From Takakia lepidozioides (lineage: Eukaryota > Streptophyta > Takakiopsida > Takakiales > Takakiaceae), in contig CM060733.1 in NCBI GenBank assembly GCA_030704615.1, positions 76,296,907 through 76,360,906 on the forward strand: 64,000 bases of DNA. Reading direction: 5' to 3'. Below, piece by piece: positions 12,142 through 29,899 of the stretch; within the stretch, counting starts at the first letter, position 1; each line of letters opens with the position of its first letter. The translations under genes and the position numbers were made by a program. The notes under the pieces were generated by a model, which saw only the letters and a program-made list of their open reading frames with translations, was not told the DNA's origin and did not search any database.

Positions 12142-12505
12142 GATAGAAGGATGCCAGACCACTTCTAAACTTAAGTGGAATAACAAGCCTATGTTTAGTT
12201 GCATATAGCAATAAAGTAATAGCTAGATTTAGAATAATTTTTGATTATTTTGAATAGTAAACATGTACTAATTTAGTTCATAAAATAATATAACTTTGAT
12301 AACTTAACTTTTAATAATTTTAATTTAGGTGATGACTAAAAAGATGGTAAAAAATAACTAAAAAGATGATTAAAATATAAAAGATAAACTAAGAATTTTT
12401 TATAAATGTAGGTCATGTGAATATAGAGCATTGTTTCTGAGATCTATCTTATTCTTGTTAGTGTAATGTTTTTGAGATTGTAGGTGGAGAGGGAATGTGA
12501 AAACT

Positions 12506-14217
12506 ATGGAAGATATAGCAAGTACATCTAGTAAAAGAAAACGGATTCATAAACCTTACATTACACTTTTGAGCGGTCAATACGATGAAGAATTGGGTAC
12601 TATCAGGCTAGAATATGAATTTCCGGGAATTGCTTGGGTGTTGTAATCCCAGCTGTCGTGGGAAACATTGCATATTAAATATTTTACCTTGTCCAAAAAC
12701 ATTGAGTGATAGAACCGTTTACAAGCTTTTCCAGAAAAAGTCAAAAGGAACTGTGCCTTTGGAATGTGTAATAGTATGGATTAGAAACCATAAATTATGC
12801 GAGAGATGTGTTTCTCTGTTAAGAAACAGATGTCCAAATTGTTTATCCTCTCCATAGCCATCTTCATTTGATTCCTTCAGAAGAGTTTTTTTTAAGATGT
12901 TTATTAGTTAGTGAAGTACCCGTTATCAGTACAAGTGAATTCCGAAATGTTGTTTCCTACGCTTTGTCTCAGAAATCTCTTCATACAGATGTAGATCTCA
13001 TAGTAGTGAAATGTGGGATGCTCAGTTGCAGCAATTAGTGGAGCCTAATGCCGACGAGCGAGAGCGGGCTATGGGTTTTTCCACTGGGACCATGGCGGTG
13101 CCTTCTCTTTCTGAGGCATCACGTCGTCAGGTGTTGGGGCAAGCGATTGATCTCAATTGCTTAACCTGGATTATCAGCTTGGCTATGGCTGAGCAACGTA
13201 GAGTGCGGAGTGCACTTCCCTTGACGGTCTCTCTGCCTACCGAGACGGTTCAGGCAGTGAGTGGGGGCGAACCGGTGAGGACCACGGGGTGTAGACATCC
13301 ATGACACACGTGGGAGGTGCTCGAGGTTCAGAGGGAGTTGGCAGCCAATGCGGCTGTGGTGGATGAGGTTGAGGATTCTTCTCGGGTGGTCGAGGAGGAC
13401 CTCAAGGATGAGATGATGGGGCAGGATGAGGCCTTGTCATTGACGGAGCAGACAGGGAGTACTGCTCATGAGGGTGTAGCATAGCAACCATGGGACGCGT
13501 CCTCTACCTCTAAGTTTGTAGGACTTAAGGTTGCAGTTACGGAGGACAATTGGGAGCCTGACATTGGACCCATTGTCACTGGAGGAGAGAGACGACGTAT
13601 ACGGCGGTTCCTGAGGGCTTACAAGAATTGCTTTGCCTTCAGTTTGAAGGATTTGGGAGCACTGAAGGGTCAGGAGATTCGTATTGAGTTGGCCACGGAC
13701 ACGCCAATCTTTCGGAGACCCTATAGATACAGTGACATGGAAAGGTCTTTGATTCAGATGAGGACTCAAGATCTATACAATACTATTATTAAAGATGGGA
13801 AAGACGTTTCTCCATACTGGTTACATACAGAGACAAAAGATACGTGGAAGGCTCTTATTTCAAAAGCATACCCGACCACCACGTCATCTATTGTGGTATT
13901 CAATGGAAATGCTATATGGTGTGAAAATTCGCATGTGAAGGAGTTTGGAGATTTTGGAGAAAATGAGGTACATTTAATGTACTTACGGAATTTGTTGGGA
14001 ACGACAGATGCTCGTGTTTTACGATCGAAAATGCACTCTTATTTTCTTTTAGCACCTTACAGAGGACGGAGTGGAACAGACACAAGACGGGGGCATGGTG
14101 AGTCAAAAAGCCAGGTTGACTATAATTAGAAATATGATGAATAGGAAAGTTGCTTTAAAAGACTCCTCAAAAAATGAACCATGGTGGTACACATCAGGTG
14201 ATGAGGATGATAAATAG
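12506..14217 (+). pseudogene. Unrecognised AT-rich cysteine-containing gene, interrupted by a gypsy fragment
   Basis: An ATG at 12506 opens MEDIASTSSKRKRIHKPYIT. After a frameshift near 12620 the frame continues with a Cys-rich stretch (LLGCCNPSCRGKHC, LCERCVSLLRNRCPNC). A further shift at about 12856 leads to LIPSEEFFLRCLLVSEVPVI and TDVDLIVVK, ending at about 13010. There the sequence changes abruptly into gypsy pol. From about 13785 the AT-rich frame resumes (YNTIIKDGKDVSPYWLH, SIVVFNGNAIWCENSHVKEF, GTTDARVLRSKMHSYFLLAP), and a last frame ends with EPWWYTSGDEDDK and a stop at about 14217. Base composition on both sides of the insert matches and differs from the insert, which supports one original gene of roughly 300 codons. 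Function unknown; the paired Cys motifs suggest metal binding. It lies between two Helitron remnants and could be an accessory Helitron gene. Confidence 0.5.
13012..13785 (+). mobile_element. Ty3/gypsy pol fragment (protease-RT linker and RT start)
   Basis: The second half of this GC-richer stretch reads RRRIRRFLRAYKNCFAFSLK, DLGALKGQEIRIEL and PIFRRPYRYSDMER. This is the conserved linker and entry to the RT domain of Ty3/gypsy elements. The first half (MWDAQLQQLVEPNADERERA) is probably from the same element but was not recognised by motif. The fragment stops at the RT start, before any catalytic motif. No LTRs or target duplication are visible. Confidence 0.65.
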
Positions 14218-14539
14218 GACTTCTGATTATACTTGAATTACTTTAAAATATTTCATAAAAATGACAAACTATGTATATGAATGAAGACATCATTCTTATG
14301 GATGAATTACATTTGATTATTATTTTGAATAGTTAGTATATATGCAAAGCAAAACATCTCAATAGAAGATATAAAAAATAAATATATCCAAAAAGGTACT
14401 TAATAGTTTAGGATGGTCAATCTTTTGGGTATGTTACGTGTTAGTTCAAGTTCATGCCTAAGTATGTGAGATGTAGCCAGACTACTTCTTTGATTGGCCC
14501 CTGGCAATACCTAATAGGTATAGCCAGATTGTCATGATA

Positions 14540-14645
14540 GCGCCGTACTAGGCTGGGTAGTGATTGATAACTAGTGAGTGGTGAGGGGGTCTGCCAGGGT
14601 AGTGACTAGTGAGTGGTAAGTAGTGAGTGGTGAGTGGTGAGGGGG
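14540..14645. repeat. GTGAGTGGT minisatellite
   Basis: Irregular tandem copies of AGTGAGTGGTGAGGGGG and TAGTGAGTGGTRAG. Confidence 0.7.
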
Positions 14646-15530
14646 CTCTCATGGCCATGCGGGAACAACCGGTACCAGGCCAGATGGTACAGTAACCGTG
14701 GAGGGCGAGACGTAGGCCGCGGACATCCGTGCACGTGGGCGCTGCCAATGTTCAATGCACCTGGCCTCTCTCTTCTTCTCTACTCTGCAGCCATCTCAGG
14801 TTCCATTCTTGTAAGGCGAAGCAAGTTGCTAGATCCATTCTTTATTGAATTGACAGTCATTCTATTAGTGCCAAATATTTCAGTCAAAATTAAGTAATCT
14901 ATTTGGTAGCTCCTCTAGAAGTGAATTCAAGGGGATTCAAAAGACCTTCAATGGAATTAACTAGGTTTAGGTAGGATAAGGGTAAAATAAATAGAAATGT
15001 ATGTAAGGGTTTTAGATAAATTGGTAACATACCCATTAACCCAAACAGATCTTAATTAATTAAATATAAATATAAATATAAATATAAATATATAAATATA
15101 TATTTCAAAATATAACTTAAGCATAATAATCAATGCTTAAAAACTGATATTCAATCCCAAAAATGTAAGAACAAAATATAGGCACATGTGCAAGGTAGCA
15201 CCTAGTAAACCGCAATAGTACCTCCATTATTTATTACTTTGAGATTTGCTTGAAGTACAATTCAATGAGCAAGGGAATGAATGCTGTTGTGGGTAGAAAA
15301 TCATAATGATAGTCAACAAGCTATTGACTTGGATTCCATCACCCGACAAGAAAATCATGACCTGGCCTATGGATTGGGTAAATGCTAATATTTTACCCTT
15401 CACCCAGGTTCACTCCAGGCCCTTCCAAGCCTAGGTCCGGGAAAAATATACAAGATTCCCTTGATAAGGGTCCAGGTAAAAGTAAGGGATCCTACCTGTA
15501 ACAAGGATTATCTGTAAAATAATTGTTGGA
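14646..15530. other. Non-coding stretch
   Basis: No gene recognised. It includes a short (AAATAT)n tract near 15060-15100. Confidence 0.5.
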
Positions 15531-15534
15531 AAAG

Positions 15535-15715
15535 ATAAAGATAAAGGTAAAGTTTTTTTTAACGTCCAGAGAATTTAAAAGAGCCTACTCCTCAACACAC
15601 AGGCCATCGAGGAGGTTTGAAGGCACGTTGAAGGATTGAACCTAGGATCACCTAGGCTATGCACATGCAGGCATAAACTCCCTCCATTGGGCTACCTGCT
15701 CAAGTGCCGGAATGT
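15535..15715 (-). mobile_element. tRNA-derived SINE, family A, copy 1
   Basis: On the minus strand an A-box-like TAGCCCAATGG is followed about 45 nt later by a B-box GGTTCAATCC, the two internal RNA polymerase III promoter elements of tRNA genes. The 3' end runs into CTGGACGTTAAA and TTTATCTTTATC. The same body occurs at 31885-32075. There is no intact anticodon arm, so this is a SINE and not a tRNA gene. Confidence 0.75.
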
Positions 15716-15769
15716 CTCTTAAAAAAGAAAATATAGTTAAGTTTTTTTTTATTTATTTTTTATTTTAAG

Positions 15770-16110
15770 GAAAACACCTGGGAGCGACAGCTCACAAATC
15801 AGGCCCCTTGATAGTGAGAGGATAGTGCATAATAAAGGTTTATTCAGTCCCCTTGATAGTGAGAGGAGAATACATAATAAAAGTTTATTATGTTTTTTAA
15901 AAAAACAAATTGTGAAACCTGGGAGCGACTGCTCACAATTCAGGTCCTTGAGGAAGGGGAAAATTTAACCCCCTTTCAGATAAGCCATTAGGCACACAGG
16001 TGGGAACGTTACCACCAAACCAACTGGTCATACACACCAGGCAGGGCAGCGGGTTTGAACCCCGAACCACCAGGGCGACACACTGTGCACTTACTAGCTG
16101 AGCTACCAGC
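15770..16110 (-). mobile_element. tRNA-derived SINE, family B
   Basis: Minus strand from about 16110: GGTAGCTCAGCTAGTAAGTG (A-box and D-arm like), then GGTTCGGGGTTCAAACCCG (a T-arm with a 4-bp stem and the B-box). The following body contains the phrase CCTGGGAGCGAC-GCTCACAA twice (plus positions about 15777 and 15918), so the body is partly duplicated. Its head is the most tRNA-like sequence in the window, but the anticodon arm is not formed. Confidence 0.65.
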
Positions 16111-16186
16111 TGATATGCGTATTTTTCAGATTTTCATGGGCTCAAAATCATCGGGTGTTAGAGTGTTTATTATTTTTAAATGACAT

Positions 16187-17925
16187 CTAGATGTAACTCT
16201 TGAAAGCATAACGTATGTTAGTCCTGGTGAAAATTCTTCTTTTATTGATATCATTACATTTGAAGATATTGTTGCACCTTGAGATTTGTATCCCATTCAT
16301 GGCATATGCTAATGTCAATGGAAAAGTTGTTTTAGTATATTTAATTCCATTTTGATGTATATATGCATCTTTTAGTTTAGACACTGGTATACTATTGCCA
16401 GAATTATGTAGGAGTACTAATATTGATGTAATTGTTTGGGGATCCGATGTTGCTTGAATTTGTGTAACTGTTCCAATTGAACCGTTGGCACCACCAATTT
16501 CTAGTATTTTGAGTTAACATTACTTTTGCACCAATGCATATCTCAGAAATTTCATGCCATTTTGAATCGTATAACCAATCTTGAAGCTCTATGTTATCAA
16601 TTGCATTTGAGGTAGGTTTTATATTTATTATTTATTTTTCAGAATATAAAAAGTGAAGTATCATGGTGTTGTAATGAGTTACGTCAACCCGATGAGAACA
16701 CAATATTGTCGTATCATGATTTATAAAGTTTTGAATTGTCTGGGATTGTATATAGCAAGAATTTAATGTATCATGTATTTCTGACTCAGTGGGTTTTCTA
16801 TTTCTTATAATATTTAAAAAAATGTAAGTATTCTAAATCAGATGAGTATCGAATTGCAGAAGTAAGAATATGTTTGTGGGCTGATTGATACACAGGAGAA
16901 CATGAAATATGACACATACAATTTAACGAACGACTTTTATTTTTATGTATACATACTGGAGGTAATTGAGCAAGGTCACCCACTAGAAGTAATAACTTTT
17001 TGGATTTTGTTTTATTAAATTGTGGATCAACATGTCGAAGTCTACGCAATACAAATTGGATAATTTCGGAAGTCATCATTGAAATTTCATCTATTATAAT
17101 TATATCAGCAGATTGTAGTTGAAAAAAAATTTCATTACTTTCATATAATCGAGCTGGGTGACCTTTTGATTGGTATAGCAAATTGGGAATGAACCGTTTT
17201 TGCATACGGGCTAATACGTGTTGCTGCAGCTCTCGTTGTGGCACATAGTAGTATATATATATATTTAATTGAAAATTGATAAGTTATATATTTAATAAAA
17301 AAAATGTCTTACCACTTCCTGGTGACCCTTCAATAATATGTACACCATTTTTAGAATATTTAATTTTTTTCCATTGATCATATGTCAATGTTTCATATTG
17401 CATACTATGGAAAATTTGTAGATTACGTGAATGCATATGTGCACTTTCATTTACCATATGTACATTTGTTGTATTTATTGTTGGAAGTATATTAGTACAA
17501 GTTAGATGTTCTTCATTATTGAGATTATAAATTTGTAAAATATTTACTATTAATTGTTGGGTTTGTTGTGTTGTATATAAATTTCTAGATGAATAAAGTT
17601 GTATAATATTTATCAAATCTGATTCATTTGTCAAAATACGTCGTAATTTATATTCCATAAAATATGATTTTGATGTATTTGAGGCAGAAATTAGGTCAAC
17701 TTCATTTTCAAATGGTACTTTATGTAATAAAACATTAAAAAAGTGTGGTTCTGTATGATGGGCTGGATGATAATCTGTAAATCTTACTATTCGATTTGTA
17801 CAATATACATAATTACTCAATGTATCACGGCCTTGTAAAATTTTATTTTTAATCGTTTTTTTTTCTATGTGTACTGAGACCAATATTGGATGAAGGGGCT
17901 GCCGTTTTGTAATTCGGGAATGCAT
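16187..17925 (-). pseudogene. Helitron helicase half (PIF1/RecD-like), decayed
   Basis: The minus-strand frames match the C-terminal SF1B helicase of Helitron RepHel, which unwinds DNA during transposition. 17925-17284 ends with Walker A (GSPGSGKT). After a stop, the same frame resumes at 17244-16798 with Walker B (IIIDEISMM) and motif III (LLLVGDLAQLPPV). At 16310-16190 the last motifs appear in a shifted frame (SQGATISSNV, EEFSPGLTYVMLSRVTSR). The N-terminal Rep half is not adjacent; a Rep half lies at 8.3-10.6 kb on the other strand with a similarly AT-rich composition. The two could be parts of one inverted element or two separate copies. Confidence 0.87.
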
Positions 17926-18006
17926 TTGGTAGCTACTTTATGTAATCATGGAATTGCCTTATGCAACAGCAATGGGTGTTGGCTATCTTGGTATTCCCAT
18001 CTTACA

Positions 18007-18120
18007 CTGTATTATTTGTTCCCAAACTGCAGGTGCCTGCTTGTGAAGAAAGTAGCACAGCATATTGATGTTGTTAGGAACATGTCACACAATTATCACC
18101 ACTTCTACGAGTTACAATAG
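18007..18120 (+). pseudogene. Orphan terminal-exon-like segment
   Basis: A good acceptor (CAAACTGCAG) precedes an open frame, CLLVKKVAQHIDVVRNMSHN then YHHFYELQ, that ends in TAG at 18118-18120. It looks like the last coding exon of a conserved gene, but I do not recognise which. No upstream exon was found; Helitron sequence begins just to the left. Confidence 0.35.
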
Positions 18121-18529
18121 TCTTCTGATCCTTCACAATCGGACTTGCCGAACATTTTGGTACTACACCATGGCATTTTTAGCTGTCAAGCTATCCCGGA
18201 ATGGCATTGTACATCTTGACTAAGTCTGGATGGGGAATATTTCAAAACCTCTAAAGTGCCTAGCTTACCTCTAGCTTATTCCAATTTACACATCTCTCGA
18301 CCTGGTGTAGACACATTGGAGGATTATGGAGACAAATGTAGATGTGTGTTTTTGCAAAGATTAAGTATGAGCTCATGTAAGACAGATTATTCGAATGTTC
18401 GTATGTGCAGCTGAATCAGAGGCTGAGTCAGCAGGCAGTGAAGAAGACTCGAAGATTTGCAGTATTTTCACACTTGAAGATGTAGGGTTACTCGCTTACT
18501 TCAGATCAGAGCAAGACTGCATGGCCGGC

Positions 18530-18690
18530 TTCAAATATCTCCTTTCTTTTGCAATGACAGGATTTGAACACCAGGCCTTATGAATGGACTCTGGAGACCA
18601 AGGAAATGACAATGGACCTCCGCTCTCTGGATTTGAGCCTGGGACCACGTTCCGCGCGACAAGACTGCTAACCCGCACCCGGAGTTTCCG
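18530..18690 (-). mobile_element. Possible tRNA-derived SINE-like repeat
   Basis: Minus strand contains TTAGCAGTCTTGTCG (A-box-like), GGCTCAAATCC (B-box) and, about 90 nt on, GTGTTCAAATCCTG (second B-box-like). Tentative. Confidence 0.35.
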
Positions 18691-19048
18691 TTCATGCATA
18701 AAATACGTTACTATACAATCAACGCTGACGGATAATTTTCTGTCCAAGCCCATTACTACTATGCTGCGAAAAGGATGATAAAGTGCAACACTGGGATGAG
18801 ACATGAGACCTTCCGGAATCCAGTGGGTGAAATTCAAGCAAGTGGTGTACGTTGCTATCGTTGCGTGAATTGCAAATTACGGGACCTTTAGAGCCGTCAG
18901 ATCAACACAATCTCAATACTCTTTTCAGCCGTGCAATCTGAAACATCGTGCGCGCCATCCGATGTCGTCGACTGGTGGAAGCATATAGAGTATCTGTTGC
19001 GAGAGAAGCGAAGAGAAGAGGAAGAAGAAGACGAAGAGAGGGAGGAGG

Positions 19049-26319
<7,271 letters not shown>

Positions 26320-28270
26320 TTTATTGGCTGCAAGCCTTCTTGGTAGGCGGCAGGAGTGGGGAACAGAGACCAACTGTGTACATTGAAGTCGCCATTATCT
26401 TTTCACAATGCTAATTGGCACTATTATTTAGCTTATAAGTGGACGTTTCTGATCAGTGATTTGAAATAGCAATGAGTGAATCTGGCAAATGGCTCTTGCA
26501 GCTTTCACCTTAATCTCTACTTTTCCCTTGTTGTGGTGAAGGAAACTCTGTTCTTCCTTTCTCTCATTTGTCAGATCTGTTTCTAGCTAGAGCACTACAG
26601 CACTAACCTCATACTCTTCAGTATGAGGCCAGTGCCCATGTAACCGAATTGCTGTTGGCTGTGCTGGAGTCCTATGGCTGGTCGCCAAAATCCCTGACCC
26701 ATCAAGTCGCATATCTCTTTCTCTATCATTCACTTTCAGTTGTTCTCCTCAGTGTGTCCCTGGCCTTTGGGTATCCTGTGTATGCATATTACTTTTTCCT
26801 CCTTCTCCCTACTCTCTAGGAGTCCTTCGAAAGAGGTCAGTTGGCTTAGGTGAAGGGCCTGATTAGCCAGCATGCCCTTCCTGGTATATGCATTCCTTTG
26901 TGCTAGCATGATTAAGATGTAGAAAAAGAATTTCCACACCTTTGCTTCTATGTTTCTGGGTGCTAATGAATGGGGTGACACTGCTCAAAAGAGGAATAAC
27001 TTCTTCAGTCCTGAACTTCCAAGAGAGAAGGGGATGGGTATGAAGTTTCCAAAGTGGACTTGAAAACAAGGCTGCCATGAGTGGGATATCCCATGGGAAG
27101 TTCAACCCAGCAGCCTCGAGGCTCGGACTAACTTACAGCGGGGGGAATCTGTAAGGCCCTGGAGAGTAAAGAGAGAGTAGATTCTCACAATACAAAACTG
27201 CAGGAGAACAATCTAGATCTTTCCCTCCACAGTCTGAAAGTGGACAAAACTAGGTGGTTTTATATATGAAACGTGTAAATTGCATAGGACATGCGTTAAC
27301 TGCACTCTCACATTTGGGAAGTCTTGGTCCATTAATTGTTGCTGGCTGGGTCCTCGCAGAAAATAAATGTTTTGAGGCCTTGTTATTCCATTCTTGAACC
27401 CAAATATGGGCATTTAGTGCGCAATTTGTTTGTGTAAGCCATAAAACTGATTTTGTGGCCATGTACCTGACCATGGTCGGGAGACCGTGGACCCAAGGTG
27501 AGCCAACCAAGCTCTAACCGTCACGTGTTGGCTCTCTACTCAACCTAGTTTTCTGTTGATGAGGCAGCTACGGGAGTTGCTCAAGGATTGCAGAGCAGAT
27601 AGCAAGAAAAACGAGGAGGATGAGGTAGACAAGGAAATCACTCAGCACATGTGGCTTGTAAGACAGCGAGAAAAAAAACGCGTTTGCTACCGTCTGTGTG
27701 TCAGGGAGCAAGATACAGCATCGTGGTTTATCACTGCAGCCATCCATTTCGAACCATGGTTCAAGCAACTGTACATTGATAATCCGTTCTTCTTAAAGCC
27801 TCTTCTAGTTGCTGGAATGCATAGTAGACCATAGTATCTGGCTGTTCTTATCTGCTTGGCATTTGCTGCTTCGGCTTTAACTCTCTTGCAACATTTGCTT
27901 GCCCTGTCTCCAAGCTCTCCAATCTGTTGCTCTCTTTCTCCTCCGCTTCAAATTCTATGATGGATCTTGCAACTAGTACTACATATGCTCATACCAAAAG
28001 GTGAAATGGTCCAGATAATTCTCCAACATTGAGCAGGCTGGCATCCATGCACTCCTTCTTTCTAACATCTGCAAATATGAAAACCATGCACTCAGTTGCA
28101 AATTTTGAGCTTCCATCGTTGATCCTCGAGGTTGGTGATGGAAATGATCAGCACTCATGCTCAGATTATGGGGCAAAATTTGCGAAGTGGCAATAATATC
28201 AGGTACCTGCAACAACACTTGCCATTCAAGTCTCTCCTTCTTCCCTAACTCTCAAAGTCGGTCAAAGTAT
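26320..28270. other. Intergenic DNA downstream of the carboxypeptidase gene
   Basis: No gene recognised. An open frame at 27556-27834 (+) begins MMRQLRELLKDCRADSKKNE but has no family I can name and no clear splice context. Confidence 0.4.
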
Positions 28271-28688
28271 AAGTGTTTCCCTTCCTTTTCTTTTCTTTTC
28301 TTTTCTTTTCTTCGGAGAAGCCTGGGGACAGCGCCTTTTTTTTTCTTTTTTCTTTTTTATTTCCCTTTGTTTTTTAAAAAGATGAACAGGGGATAGGGCC
28401 CTGGATGAGACAGCGCCCTAAATTGATTGAAAGGAGGAAAAGATAACCCCAAAAAAACCTTTTCACTATTTTTCATTCATTTTATTTATTTATTTATTTC
28501 AATTACCAATTGACTTCAGCCTTCTTAGAAAGTGAATATATCCAACATCGGTTTCATGGCGCTTAACAGGGTTTTAATTTTTTTCCCTCTAAATAACTTA
28601 TAATAAAAATACCCCATAGCTACTACCCTTGTTATCTTTATATATATATAGATATATACGTTAATATATATATATATAGATATATACG

Positions 28689-28760
<72 letters not shown>

Positions 28761-28790
28761 GTTTGTAGTAAGTTATGAGACATTGCAATC
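28271..28790. repeat. Low-complexity tract: (TTTTC)n, T-runs and (AT)n
   Basis: 28290-28310 is a TTTTC repeat. 28640-28757 is almost pure AT with two TATATACGTTAATATA interruptions. No genes. Confidence 0.9.
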
Positions 28791-29899
28791 CGTCAATTGG
28801 GATTTTTTTTGTTTTAATTGGGAGTTTTTATTATTAGCAGCAAGTTGATTAGAAGAAATATTTTATTTTAGACAGATCTTTTCAACTTAGTCCCTTGTTT
28901 TAATCTAACAGAGAGGAATTCGTTGTGCAAATTTTATTTTTCTTTTTTCTTTGAGAACAGGGGGATTGTAGCCCTGTAAACATTTATTAATTGGTAAGGA
29001 AAAAATAACCTTACAAGGAGCAATCTTTAACATTCTTACATTTAAGTGTTGGTACCTGAAGACCGGTCGGTTTTGCGACAATGAATTATTTGTTGCCACA
29101 TATCTATGTAACATCACACAAGCTAACTTGGATATTGTGAAAGATATTGAGCATAATATGGGGCTCATTTTTACGGTAAATCCTTCTATCATTTAAAATT
29201 ATTTTAACATAATATTACCCATAATTTATCCTGTAAGAATTATTACAATATACATATCACCATATCTAAAGTAATGCCATGTTTTTCTATGTCTCTAGCC
29301 CTTCTAACTTGGGCCAAATCTTTGTAACAGTCAAGATTAAAAATCTTCATCAAACTCATAAGATAGGTTTATATTTAATATTCCTTATGCCCACTGTCCA
29401 ATTATATTTGGTGAGAAAGAGAGTGTCCATACGTCATTAGCTTCATGTTGTTCTTAGTGCTCCTAGTTGCCTTTTTCTCTTTTAAAACAATCATATTTGA
29501 ATACATAGACATTTACAAAACCTTCTCAATCGATCAATAATATACTAAAAATTACCTAAATAGTTATGTTATAAAGATTCGTTTATTGTAGATTAAAGAT
29601 AAAAAAAATACTTATATTAATGATAATCCAAGAAGAATTATTAAAATACTTTATTTTTAAACATGTGAGACTTTGTTTCTTCGTTGACGTGCATGTCACA
29701 TTAAAAAACCTTACCTTCATCAAGTACCACATATTATTTGTTCTAGGGAGTCATTTTTTTGTTTTTATTTATTTATTTATTCCTTAATAGGGAGTCCTCT
29801 AAGCTCATTATATATCCAAATGCTAAATTTCCCTTTTTATTTAATATATATATATCCTGAAGACGAGTACAGCAGGTTAGGAGTTGATAGTGAAAGAGC
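28791..29899. other. AT-rich intergenic DNA upstream of the phosphatase gene
   Basis: No gene or element recognised. It would contain the promoter of the phosphatase gene, but no box can be assigned with confidence. Confidence 0.4.

Noticed and set aside
16020-16110. tRNA gene
   Set aside because: D- and T-arm-like parts are present, but no anticodon arm or paired acceptor stem forms; it is a SINE head.
28525-28788. 87-codon minus-strand frame
   Set aside because: Encodes only an Ile/Tyr run from the AT microsatellite.
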